Origin: UBA9926 sp023261215
Lineage (GTDB): Bacteria > Pseudomonadota > Gammaproteobacteria > Pseudomonadales > Azotimanducaceae
DNA: 64,000 nt
Assembly (NCBI GenBank): GCA_038136035.1
Contig: JAYPYV010000009.1
Location: forward strand, 1 to 64,000
Direction: 5' to 3'
The notes beneath the pieces were generated by a model, which saw only the letters and a program-made list of their open reading frames with translations, was not told the DNA's origin and did not search any database. Below are positions 26,977 to 34,630 of this stretch, piece by piece (the stretch's first letter is position 1; each line of letters opens with the position of its first letter). The translations under genes were made by a program, and so were the position numbers.

Positions 26977-27331
26977 CCATCGCGCTGGCCTTGTCGCCGA
27001 ACAACGCGCCGCACTGTTCCTCAAAAAAAAAGGCGTCCAACTTCTAGAGAGAAATTTTCGTTGTCGTTGGGGCGAGATCGATATTATTGGGCAATCTCAT
27101 CTGACGCTTATTTTTGTTGAGGTTAAGTTTCGCTCCCGTGCGCGCTGGGGGACTCCACTGGCACAAGTCACAAACCAAAAGAAAATACGGTTAGTCCGAA
27201 CGGCGATGACCTACTTGCAACAACGCCAGACGGACCATTTCGACCAAATTCGTTTTGACGTCTTGGCTTGCGCCGAAAAAACTCATTGGATTCAGGGTGC
27301 TTTCTCCGCGGACGACTTGATTCTTGACTAA
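26948..27331 (+). CDS. yraN: UPF0102 / YraN-family endonuclease-like protein
   Basis: Small protein with a PD-(D/E)xK nuclease-like core: ERNFRCRWGEIDIIG followed by LIFVEVKFR, which supplies the E, D and ExK residues of the fold. Cellular function is not established. I chose ATG at 26948 (MRWKAVTIPSHRAG), 127 residues, overlapping the lpoA end by 29 bases. The lpoA-yraN pair is conserved. The diaA gene that usually follows is absent. Confidence 0.9.
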   Translation: MRWKAVTIPSHRAGLVAEQRAALFLKKKGVQLLERNFRCRWGEIDIIGQSHLTLIFVEVKFRSRARWGTPLAQVTNQKKIRLVRTAMTYLQQRQTDHFDQIRFDVLACAEKTHWIQGAFSADDLILD

Positions 27332-27369
27332 AGTTCGGCAACATACGCCCATTGAATTGAGGACCTCCT

Positions 27370-27921
27370 ATGACAAGGCTGCTTAACGTTTCTTTATGCC
27401 TGGTATTGTTCCTGATGGGTTGCGCTTCAGCAGGACCCAGCGATGACGATCGCGGCAAACGCACCTTTGGGACGAAACTCGATGACGGTCGCTCAGCACG
27501 CCTCATTAAAAGAAACCTCAAAGCCGCGATGCCACAAGTTAAAGACATGAACATCGACGTTCATGTTTACAACGGAGTCGCACTTCTGACTGGACAGGCC
27601 AATGAGGAGGCTATTAAAGATCAGGCCGGAAAGATCGCCGCGCAACCTCGACACGTGACTCGGGTCTACAACGAAATCGATATCGCTGGCCCAACCGCCT
27701 TACTTTCCAGAACCAATGATGGCGTCCTCAAAACCAAAATAAAAGCCCGCATGATCGCCTCCAGATCAGTTTCAGCCGGACGTATCAAAGTGGTTGTGGA
27801 CAACGGTGTTGTTTATCTACTCGGATTAGTCACCCGAGATGAGGCGAGTGCCGCCGTGGAAGAAGTCAGAGAAGTCTTTGGCGTTCAGAAGATCGTCCAA
27901 GCCTTCGAATTCATTAACTGA
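27370..27921 (+). CDS. dolP: Outer-membrane lipoprotein DolP with two BON domains
   Basis: Dual BON-domain lipoprotein of the outer membrane, known in E. coli (formerly YraP) for supporting envelope integrity and BAM function. The signal MTRLLNVSLCLVLFLMGC has a lipobox with Cys at residue 18. BON domains follow at about 40-105 (DMNIDVHVYNGVALLTGQ) and 115-180 (SAGRIKVVVDNGVVYLLGLV). 183 residues. GAGGACCTCCT precedes the ATG. Confidence 0.92.
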   Translation: MTRLLNVSLCLVLFLMGCASAGPSDDDRGKRTFGTKLDDGRSARLIKRNLKAAMPQVKDMNIDVHVYNGVALLTGQANEEAIKDQAGKIAAQPRHVTRVYNEIDIAGPTALLSRTNDGVLKTKIKARMIASRSVSAGRIKVVVDNGVVYLLGLVTRDEASAAVEEVREVFGVQKIVQAFEFIN

Positions 27922-27964
27922 CCCAAGCACTCCGTCAGACGTCATTGAATTAATCGAGAAAGAA

Positions 27965-28411
27965 TTAATCGACAAGCTTGAGTGTCGGCCGCTTGGGTTG
28001 CCCCTGATCTGTCGGGCGCTCCGAGTTACTAGAATCGGAATGGGTCCGGGCGCTTTCATCATCAGGCGAGCTTGCAACACGTCTATCTGCTGTATGGTTT
28101 TCTGGGAAGAAAATCCCTTCACCAGACTCTCGACCGATCAGCCCGAGAACGGCAGCATAGGGAACGAAGATTAAATGTGGCTGACCAGCAAACCGAGAAT
28201 CAAATCTCACGCCGTCGTCATCAAAACTTAGGTTGCGGATGGCATGACCTGAAATGTTCAGGATCATCGTGCCGTCTTCCTGAATGTACGTCGCGGGCAC
28301 CTCAGCCTCGTGGTGACGTGCAAATACGATGAGATAGGGCGTCTCACCACTCTCAATAATCCAATTCAAGGCGCCAGGAAGCAGGAACCCTACCCTGGGT
28401 TTGAGAGCCAC
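27965..28411 (-). CDS. sspB: ClpXP adaptor / specificity-enhancing factor SspB
   Basis: Adaptor that delivers ssrA-tagged and other substrates to ClpXP. The N-terminal substrate-binding domain is visible (GALNWIIESGETPYLIV; MILNISGHAIRNLSFDDDGVRFDSRFAG). A flexible acidic tail follows, then the short C-terminal ClpX-binding module PTLKLVD. The start is a GTG five bases after the sspA stop. 148 residues. sspA-sspB is the usual pair. Confidence 0.93.
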   Translation of the reverse strand: MALKPRVGFLLPGALNWIIESGETPYLIVFARHHEAEVPATYIQEDGTMILNISGHAIRNLSFDDDGVRFDSRFAGQPHLIFVPYAAVLGLIGRESGEGIFFPENHTADRRVASSPDDESARTHSDSSNSERPTDQGQPKRPTLKLVD

Positions 28412-28416
28412 TTGAT

Positions 28417-29049
28417 CTAATCCCGCATATCCATTTCAGCTTCGGACAAACTCACCTGGAAAGACTCTCTTCGAAACATACGATTCATGTAGTCATTCAA
28501 GGGCTTTGCACTCTTTGGCGGCAAGGAGATGCCTAGGACTGGCAATCGCCACAGAATCGGCACGAAGCAACAGTCTACGAGCGTGAACTCATCGCTCATA
28601 AAAAATTCCTTCTCCGAGAAAATCGGCGCGATGGTGATCAGGCCCTCTTTCAATTCTTTGCGAGCTTTGTCGATGACCGTTTCTTTCGAACGTCCAGCCA
28701 CAATGGTATCGACCAACCCGCACCAGTCTTTTTGGATTCTGTGAGCAAATAATCGACTTTGTGCTCTTGCCACCGGGTAGACAGGCAACAACGGAGGGTG
28801 AGGAAATCGCTCGTCCAAGTATTCCATCATGATCATCGTTTCGTACAAGACGAGATCTCTGTCGACCAGGGTCGGTAGACTGTTATAGGGATTAAGCGCA
28901 GCTAAATCCTCAGGGTACTGATTCTTTTCGACGTTGATAATGTCTACCGCAACGCCTTTCTCAGCGAGCACCATACGAACGCGTTGACTGTAGTGATCCT
29001 CCCCATCTGAGAAAAACACCATAGATGAGTGCTTAGAGATGACGCTCAT
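28417..29049 (-). CDS. sspA: Stringent starvation protein A (RNA polymerase-associated GST fold)
   Basis: GST-fold protein that binds RNA polymerase during starvation. The N-terminal thioredoxin-like domain (VFFSDGEDHYSQRVRMVLAEKG) contains no catalytic Cys/Ser of active glutathione transferases. The LPTLVDRDLVLYETMIMMEYLDERFPHP block is typical of SspA. 210 residues. It lies directly downstream of petC with 34 bases between. Confidence 0.94.
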   Translation of the reverse strand: MSVISKHSSMVFFSDGEDHYSQRVRMVLAEKGVAVDIINVEKNQYPEDLAALNPYNSLPTLVDRDLVLYETMIMMEYLDERFPHPPLLPVYPVARAQSRLFAHRIQKDWCGLVDTIVAGRSKETVIDKARKELKEGLITIAPIFSEKEFFMSDEFTLVDCCFVPILWRLPVLGISLPPKSAKPLNDYMNRMFRRESFQVSLSEAEMDMRD

Positions 29050-29083
29050 ACGACCTTCCTTTCAAATTCCACGCTGAGGTGGA

Positions 29084-29899
29084 TCAGTGGATTTCCTTTT
29101 TGTATTCGCGCGCCAGCAAATAGGCAGGCACAAAGAAGAACGCCAAGAAAATGAGAACAAACACGCCGGTTCGTTCACGCTCAAGCCTTGACGGATCACC
29201 CACGTAGTAAAGGAAGTTGGTCAAATCGTAAGCCAATTGCTCATATTCTTCTTGAGTCAATCGACCGGTCCCCTCGACCACTTGTAAAGGGCTGTATCCT
29301 CTTTCTACCAATTCCATGCCACACACCTCTTCCGTGAGGTACTCACGTGACAAGGGATCCATCATTTCACCCCCGTTAGAGGCAATCCGAGGTACTTCCT
29401 TACAGACCTTCTCTTGAATCCCTTGCTCCTCAAGCAGAACGTGGGGCATACCTACGTTCTCGAACAGCAAGTTGTTGACGCCCAAAGGGCGGGATTCATC
29501 TCGATAGAAAGTCAGAAGATAAGTGTACAAATATTCAGGGCCACCCTTTAACTGTGTATACAGGGTCAGATCGGGGGGCGCTGCACCAAACCACGTTTTG
29601 GAGTTATCGTCGCTGATCGAATTCTCGATCAAGTCCCCGATTTTAACGTTCGGGTCGACGATCAGATGCTCGAGCATAAGGCGCTCCGGAATCCCAAGAT
29701 CCGCGGCCGTTCGCTTATAACGCTGATACCCTAGACTATGGCATCCCAGACAATAGTTCACATAGGTCGCCGCACCCCGCTGAAGTGACGCTTGATCCTC
29801 AAGGTTCGGCTCCATGTCATAGAGCGGAAAACTACTTTCTACCGCGAGGGCAGTAACGGGGAACATTAAAACCAGGCATAAAAATTTTAATGGCTTCAT
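29084..29899 (-). CDS. petC: Cytochrome bc1 complex cytochrome c1
   Basis: Membrane-anchored c-type cytochrome that passes electrons from the Rieske centre to soluble cytochrome c. The ATG at 29899 gives a signal peptide (MKPLKFLCLVLMFPVTALA) and overlaps the petB stop (ATGA). An earlier open extension lies inside petB. Haem-binding CLGCH is near residue 48, the axial-Met region is GMPHVLL, and there is a C-terminal membrane anchor (FVLIFLAFFFVPAYLLA). 271 residues. Confidence 0.95.
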   Translation of the reverse strand: MKPLKFLCLVLMFPVTALAVESSFPLYDMEPNLEDQASLQRGAATYVNYCLGCHSLGYQRYKRTAADLGIPERLMLEHLIVDPNVKIGDLIENSISDDNSKTWFGAAPPDLTLYTQLKGGPEYLYTYLLTFYRDESRPLGVNNLLFENVGMPHVLLEEQGIQEKVCKEVPRIASNGGEMMDPLSREYLTEEVCGMELVERGYSPLQVVEGTGRLTQEEYEQLAYDLTNFLYYVGDPSRLERERTGVFVLIFLAFFFVPAYLLAREYKKEIH

Positions 29900-31152
29900 G
29901 GCATCGTCACCCTTTCCGGTACCGGCTTTGTCTTTTCTACCTTGGTGTACCAAGGCATCAGCAGAAAATAGGCGAAATAAACACCAGTGCACACCTGAGC
30001 TAACAACGTTCGAGCCGGCGTCGGATGCACGGTGCCAAGGTATCCCAGTACAAAGAACGAGATCACAAAGAGGGCTAACATAATCTTGCTACCCATTCCT
30101 TTGTAACGAATCGACTTCACGGGCGACTTATCCAGCCAAGGCAGAACAGCGGGAATCACAATGGCGCCCGCCATGACCACGAGGCCCCAGAATTTCGCAT
30201 CTAAACCAGCAAGTGGGAAGGTCGCGGCTCGGAGCATTGAGTAAAACGGTGTGTAGTACCACACTGGCGCGATCAATTCTGGTGTCTTTAAGGGGTCCGC
30301 AGGTTCGTAGTTTGGATGCTCGATGAGATACCCACCACCATCCGGATAGAAAAACATCACCGCAGAAAAAATACCCAAGAACACAATAATCCCGGGGAGC
30401 TTGCCCAGTGTGAAATAAGGGTGAAATGGAACACCATCCAGCGGACGGCCTTCATCATCGAGTTTCGCCTTCACATCCACGCCATCGGGGTTATTCGACC
30501 CAACTTCATGAAGCGCAAGCACATGAAGCACTACGAGCACCAACAAAAATAAGGGCACGAGCACCACATGCAGTGCGAAAAAACGGTTCAATGTGACACC
30601 GGACATATTAAAGTCACCACGAACCCAAATGGCCAGGTCCTCCCCAACAACCGGTATCGCACTTGCCAAGGAAACAATCACCTGGGCACCCCAGAAGGAC
30701 ATGTTGCCCCAAGGCAGCAGGTAACCAAAGAATCCTTCCGCCATCAGCGCCACGTAAACCAGCATGCCTAGGATCCAAATCAATTCTCTCGGCTTTTGGT
30801 ACGAGCCGTAAATCAACCCGCGGAACATGTGCAAATAAACGACGACAAAAAACGCCGAAGCGCCCGTTGAATGCATGTAGCGCAACATCCAACCGTATTC
30901 CACGTCCCGCATAATGAACTCGACCGAAGCAAATGCGCCCTCCCCCGTCGGCACGTAATTCATCGTGAGCCAGATGCCGGTCAGTAGCTGGTTAGCGAGA
31001 ACGACGAATGAAAAAATACCGAAGTAGTACCAGAAGTTCAGATTTTTCGGTGCGTAATACTTTGAGAGATGTTTCTCGTACGCTTCTGTGACTGGAAGTC
31101 GATCATCGATCCAATCCATGACATTGCGAAACGATCGTTCCAGTGCGGACAT
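29896..31152 (-). CDS. petB: Cytochrome bc1 complex cytochrome b
   Basis: Di-haem membrane subunit that oxidises ubiquinol at the Qo site. The PEWY-type Qo motif is not intact in the usual wording; the segment reads IAPVWYYTPFYSMLRA. Haem-ligand helices are visible (RYMHSTGASAFFVVVYLHMFRG; RFFALHVVLVPLFLLVLVVLHVLALH). 418 residues, eight or nine membrane segments, slightly long as in proteobacterial forms. Its ATG shares a base with the petA stop (TAATG). Confidence 0.96.
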   Translation of the reverse strand: MSALERSFRNVMDWIDDRLPVTEAYEKHLSKYYAPKNLNFWYYFGIFSFVVLANQLLTGIWLTMNYVPTGEGAFASVEFIMRDVEYGWMLRYMHSTGASAFFVVVYLHMFRGLIYGSYQKPRELIWILGMLVYVALMAEGFFGYLLPWGNMSFWGAQVIVSLASAIPVVGEDLAIWVRGDFNMSGVTLNRFFALHVVLVPLFLLVLVVLHVLALHEVGSNNPDGVDVKAKLDDEGRPLDGVPFHPYFTLGKLPGIIVFLGIFSAVMFFYPDGGGYLIEHPNYEPADPLKTPELIAPVWYYTPFYSMLRAATFPLAGLDAKFWGLVVMAGAIVIPAVLPWLDKSPVKSIRYKGMGSKIMLALFVISFFVLGYLGTVHPTPARTLLAQVCTGVYFAYFLLMPWYTKVEKTKPVPERVTMP

Positions 31153-31751
31153 TACACAAGTCCTCCATCTTCTCCGATGACAACGACATCATCGTTTTCA
31201 AAATAATGCGGCGGTACTTCCAAGTTCGAAGGTGCGGGCACGCCGGCATACACACGGCCAGCGAGGTCAAATTTCGACCCGTGACAGGGGCAATAGAAGC
31301 CTCCGATCCATTCCGGATCGAAGGTTTGAGGTTCCAGCGCAGGTCGGTATTTTGGCGAACAACTCAGGTGGGTGCATAACCCCACGAGGACCGCGACATC
31401 AGGTTTACGTGACCGCGTTTCATTCTTGGCATACTCGGGCTGTTGAGGACGCTCTGAATCCGGATCGGCGAGCCGATCATTCTTTTCATTCAAACGATCG
31501 AGCATCTCTTGCGAGCGTTTGACCACGAAAATGGGCTTGTCCCTCCAAGCGGGAATAGGGCCCAAAATTTCCCCTGGCTTTAAGCGACTGACGTCGATTT
31601 TGATGGGTGCGCCCGCAGCAAGCGCTTTCGCACTCGGATTCCAAGATCCGACAAAGGGCACGGCTAGACCCGCTACACCGCCAGCACCGACCACCGCGGT
31701 CGCGCCGAGCAGGAAATTCCTGCGCCCTGGATTCAGGCCATCTTCACTCAC
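31152..31751 (-). CDS. petA: Rieske iron-sulfur subunit of cytochrome bc1
   Basis: Carries the 2Fe-2S cluster that takes one electron from ubiquinol. Cluster ligands CTHLSCSPKY (CxH) and CPCHGSKFD (CxxH) are intact. The N-terminus contains a twin-arginine signal (GRRNFLLGATAVVGAGG). I chose GTG at 31751, with GGAG 8 bases upstream. It gives 199 residues and the standard N-terminus VSEDGLNPGRRNFL, while the longer frame to 31871 adds 40 non-family residues. Confidence 0.95.
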   Translation of the reverse strand: MSEDGLNPGRRNFLLGATAVVGAGGVAGLAVPFVGSWNPSAKALAAGAPIKIDVSRLKPGEILGPIPAWRDKPIFVVKRSQEMLDRLNEKNDRLADPDSERPQQPEYAKNETRSRKPDVAVLVGLCTHLSCSPKYRPALEPQTFDPEWIGGFYCPCHGSKFDLAGRVYAGVPAPSNLEVPPHYFENDDVVVIGEDGGLV

Positions 31752-31872
31752 TAATCTATCTCCATAGTTGTGCCGCTTGGCGACCAGAAACCCTCTGATC
31801 ACCCCCGCAAAACGCGGCGGCATTCTAACACAAAGACCTGCGATAGGGCGGCAAGCACAGCGTTTTAGCACC

Positions 31873-31901
31873 CAAAAAAAACGAGGCCGGAGCCTCGCTT
31901 T
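31873..31901 (-). terminator. Rho-independent terminator after rpsI
   Basis: Immediately after the rpsI stop on the minus strand, GCGAGGC and GCCTCG arms form a compact hairpin around a 4-base loop, followed by eight Ts. It separates the rplM-rpsI operon from petABC. Confidence 0.88.
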
Positions 31902-31903
31902 TC

Positions 31904-32290
31904 TTATCGTTTGGAGTATTGCGGCCGTTTTCTCGCTTTCCGCAAACCCACCTTTTTCCGCTCGACCGATCGGGCGTCACGCGTGACGTATCCGGCTTCT
32001 CGAAGGGGCGCCCTCAAGTTGTCGTCATACTCAAGGAGCGCTCGCGTAATCCCGTGCCGAATTGCACCGGCCTGGCCAAACCCGCCGCCGCCTTTGACGG
32101 TCACTCTGACATCAAACTTGCCGGCTAAGTCGACCAGTTCAAGAGGCTGCCTCACAACCATCCGCGCTGTTTCACGACCAAAATACTCATCCAGGGGGCG
32201 GTCATTAACAACTATTGAGCCTTCGCCCGAAGTCAGAAACACACGTGCCTTTGAACTTTTCCTTCGACCCGTTCCGTAAAATTGATTCAT
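31904..32290 (-). CDS. rpsI: 30S ribosomal protein S9
   Basis: Small-subunit protein whose basic C-terminal tail contacts P-site tRNA. The N-terminus NQFYGTGRRKSSKARVFL and the C-terminus KKVGLRKARKRPQYSKR are canonical. 128 residues. AAGGA lies 7 bases before the ATG. The distance to rplM (278 bp) is unusually long for this operon. Confidence 0.98.
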   Translation of the reverse strand: MNQFYGTGRRKSSKARVFLTSGEGSIVVNDRPLDEYFGRETARMVVRQPLELVDLAGKFDVRVTVKGGGGFGQAGAIRHGITRALLEYDDNLRAPLREAGYVTRDARSVERKKVGLRKARKRPQYSKR

Positions 32291-32378
32291 TATTTTTTCC
32301 TTTCCAGCTTGCCTCTTAGGCTCACTTTTACAACCTTCTTTAACCCTTCCTAAAGCAAACGCCTCCAGGGCTTCTTTC

Positions 32379-32411
32379 TATTGGTGACCTATTGGTGATC
32401 TATTGGTGGTC
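32379..32411. repeat. Three tandem 11-bp repeats in the rplM-rpsI spacer
   Basis: TATTGGTGACC, TATTGGTGATC and TATTGGTGGTC follow one another without spacing. Next to them CCTACG (32420-32425) and CGTAGG (32438-32443) form a 6-bp stem with a 12-base loop. The 278-bp spacer holds no open reading frame longer than a few codons on the transcribed strand. Confidence 0.85.
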
Positions 32412-32568
32412 TCTTAAATCCTACGTCTAGTCATCTGCGTAGGCGCCGGGTTTCAGCAACGTGCCCAACAACCACCCAATCAAAACGCTTCTTTCTCTTT
32501 CCTGTCCCTAGCCGACTCGTTGCCTAACCATCAGGCGGACGAGCTTATACGGCGACTGATTAACCAAA

Positions 32569-32997
32569 TTATAGTGCCAGAGCAATCGGCTGCTGTGCCT
32601 CATGCGGATGCTCGCTCCCCGCGTAGATCTTCAACTTTGCCAACATGGCTCGACTCAGCTTGTTCTTCGGCATCATCCCTTTCACAGCGGCTTCAATAAT
32701 CCTTTCAGGCGCTTTGTCGACCAGTTTCTCAAAGGAAATGGACTTGATACCGCCGGGAAACCCTGTGTGGTGATAATACATTTTGTCCTGGGCTTTACGG
32801 CCGGTGACTTTGACTTTCTCGGCATTGATCACCACCACATAATCCCCGGTGTCTACATGAGGGGTGAACGATGCTTTGTGCTTACCGCGCAACCGATTCG
32901 CAATCTCGGTGCTCAAGCGACCCAGCGTTTGCCCTTCAGCGTCTACGACATACCATTGCCGAGTGACTTCTTCTTTTTTTGCGCTCACGGTTCTCAT
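32569..32997 (-). CDS. rplM: 50S ribosomal protein L13
   Basis: Early-assembling large-subunit protein. It carries the L13 motifs WYVVDAEGQTLGRLSTEIA, RGKHKASFTPHVDTGDYVVV and KMYYHHTGFPGG. I chose the second ATG (32997), which has AGGA 7 bases upstream. The first ATG at 33003 overlaps that ribosome site. 142 residues, the same as in E. coli. In E. coli L13 is known to regulate its own operon; see the leader hairpin. Confidence 0.98.
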   Translation of the reverse strand: MRTVSAKKEEVTRQWYVVDAEGQTLGRLSTEIANRLRGKHKASFTPHVDTGDYVVVINAEKVKVTGRKAQDKMYYHHTGFPGGIKSISFEKLVDKAPERIIEAAVKGMMPKNKLSRAMLAKLKIYAGSEHPHEAQQPIALAL

Positions 32998-33016
32998 GAT
33001 CATTTCCTAGCAGGCC

Positions 33017-33042
33017 GGCAAATGAACCCTGTCTCATTTGCC
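33017..33042 (-). promoter_or_regulatory. Perfect leader hairpin upstream of rplM
   Basis: On the transcribed strand GGCAAATGA, an 8-base loop and TCATTTGCC form a perfect 9-bp stem that ends about 19 bases before the rplM ATG. It is followed by the ribosome site and no U-tract, so it does not look like a terminator. It is a candidate L13 autoregulatory element, as L13 in E. coli represses its own messenger. Confidence 0.5.
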
Positions 33043-33226
33043 TTACATTTTATTAGATTCTTCTTTTCTCAGCTGACCCACACACGATGGTTCTCGCGCC
33101 GCGCTAAGCCTGACGTGGATCATCAGGTGAAAAACGCGCACCCTCGACGGCCGAGATTTTCGGAGGGCGAATATTACTCAACGATGAGGTACGAAGCAAC
33201 CGCCTAAAAGCCTGTAAATGACCCAA

Positions 33227-34318
33227 TCAACTGAGATGCGGTGACTGAAAATATTCGTGTGATTGCATTTCCTGCAAACGACTGGCTGTTCTTTCAAACT
33301 CAAATGTTAACCGCTTGCCTCGATACAATTCCAAGATCCCAACCTGGGCTGAAAGAACCAGGTTGACGCGACGGTCATAAAACTCATCAACCAGGCTCAC
33401 AAATCGACGAGCCTCATTGTCCAATTTGCTGTTCAATTCCGGCACGCCCGACACAAAGACCGTCGCGTACTCTCCTGCTATTTCAATATAGTCAGACGGA
33501 CTTCGAGGACCACCACAAATCGCATCAAAATCAAACCAAATCAGATGCTGAGATACTTTCCGCACTGGAAGATGACGACCGTTGATTTCAACAAGGCCGG
33601 ACTGATCGGTGCCTGTGGGATCGCTCAAACGCTGCCAAATCTCTAGAAGTGATGCTTCAGCGGCATCATTTAACGGAAAGTGAAATAACTTCGCTTGACC
33701 CAATGCACGGAGGCGATAATCCGAATCGTGGTCCAGATTGATGACCTTGTTCACACGTTCGAGCAAATCAATGGCGGGTAGAAATTTGCTTCGCTGCAGG
33801 CCATCCCGATACAGCAGCGAAGGTGGCACATTGGACGTCGCAATCAACGTGACACCCTCAGCTTCAAGCGCATGCAGGAGGCCCGATAGGAGCATGGCAT
33901 CGGTGATATCTGAAACAAAAAACTCATCAAAGCACAGGACTTTTGCCTCTTGAGCAAAGCGCTTAGCCACCTGTTGAAGCGGATTGGGTGTTCCCTGGAG
34001 TTCAGTCAATGCTTTGTGAACCGATTGCATAAATCGATAAAAATGAATTCGCGTTTTATCTGGTCGAGCTAACGCCTCATAGAACAGGTCCATCAGGTAG
34101 GTCTTCCCCCGACCAACACTACCCCAAATGTACACGCCCTTGATGCCCGGCCTTTTTTTCGCTCTGAACCATAGACGCCTCCCCGCGCGTTCATAACGCT
34201 CGTCGAGCGCATAGCGCAATTGATCCAGATGCTGAATCACGCCCAGTTGCGCCTGATCCTCGCTGACGAGGCCAGATTCGCAGTGCGCTCGATACGTTTC
34301 TAAAATAATGTCTGACAC
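33227..34318 (-). CDS. zapE: Cell division ATPase ZapE (AFG1-like)
   Basis: AAA-type ATPase known to associate with the Z ring under stress and low oxygen. Walker A WGSVGRGKTYLMDLFY, Walker B LCFDEFFVSDITDAM and sensor TSN are visible. 363 residues. The start is GTG at 34318 with AAGG upstream. Position next to rplM matches other gammaproteobacteria. The degQ/degS/algW genes often found beyond it are absent. Confidence 0.93.
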   Translation of the reverse strand: MSDIILETYRAHCESGLVSEDQAQLGVIQHLDQLRYALDERYERAGRRLWFRAKKRPGIKGVYIWGSVGRGKTYLMDLFYEALARPDKTRIHFYRFMQSVHKALTELQGTPNPLQQVAKRFAQEAKVLCFDEFFVSDITDAMLLSGLLHALEAEGVTLIATSNVPPSLLYRDGLQRSKFLPAIDLLERVNKVINLDHDSDYRLRALGQAKLFHFPLNDAAEASLLEIWQRLSDPTGTDQSGLVEINGRHLPVRKVSQHLIWFDFDAICGGPRSPSDYIEIAGEYATVFVSGVPELNSKLDNEARRFVSLVDEFYDRRVNLVLSAQVGILELYRGKRLTFEFERTASRLQEMQSHEYFQSPHLS

Positions 34319-34630
34319 TTTATAACCTTACGACGTCTATGGGGTCTCAAAGGCTTCAATTTGATCGGTGCGACTTCACCGGCGCCTTCGACTCGAGGGG
34401 ACTCCCGGCGGCCGTAACCCTATTCCGCCCTGACCCAAACGCGTCTCACCCTTTAATTGAGCCATCAGTACCTAAATGCGCGCTTACAACTTTTGACTCA
34501 GCCAAAACACCCAGCTGGACCGATATTTCATAGGCTGCGTTGCGCTTCAGCTTGAGTTCCAAGTGCGAAACCTCGCCTGCCCGTGAGAATTTTAAAACCA
34601 CAGAATCTTGATGGCGGGACCAACGACCGA
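34319..34630. other. Spacer between zapE and hisD
   Basis: 312 bp lacking a recognised gene. It holds one protein-like minus-strand frame described separately (34446-34601) and otherwise nothing I can name. It must also contain the zapE promoter unless zapE is read from hisD. Confidence 0.5.
34446..34601 (-). CDS. Possible small protein or gene remnant downstream of hisD
   Basis: A minus-strand frame starting at GTG 34601 encodes 51 residues, VVLKFSRAGEVSHLELK and so on, ending LGTDGSIKG. The composition looks protein-like, with alternating hydrophobic and charged residues (AAYEISVQLGVLAESKVV). The frame is open almost back to the hisD stop. No clear ribosome site and no family recognised. 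It may be a relic of a deleted neighbour such as hisC or a periplasmic protease, or chance. Confidence 0.25.
   Translation of the reverse strand: MVLKFSRAGEVSHLELKLKRNAAYEISVQLGVLAESKVVSAHLGTDGSIKG

Noticed and set aside
31752..31871. 40-residue N-terminal extension of petA
   Set aside because: It would place residues before the twin-arginine signal; GTG 31751 with a GGAG site gives the family N-terminus.
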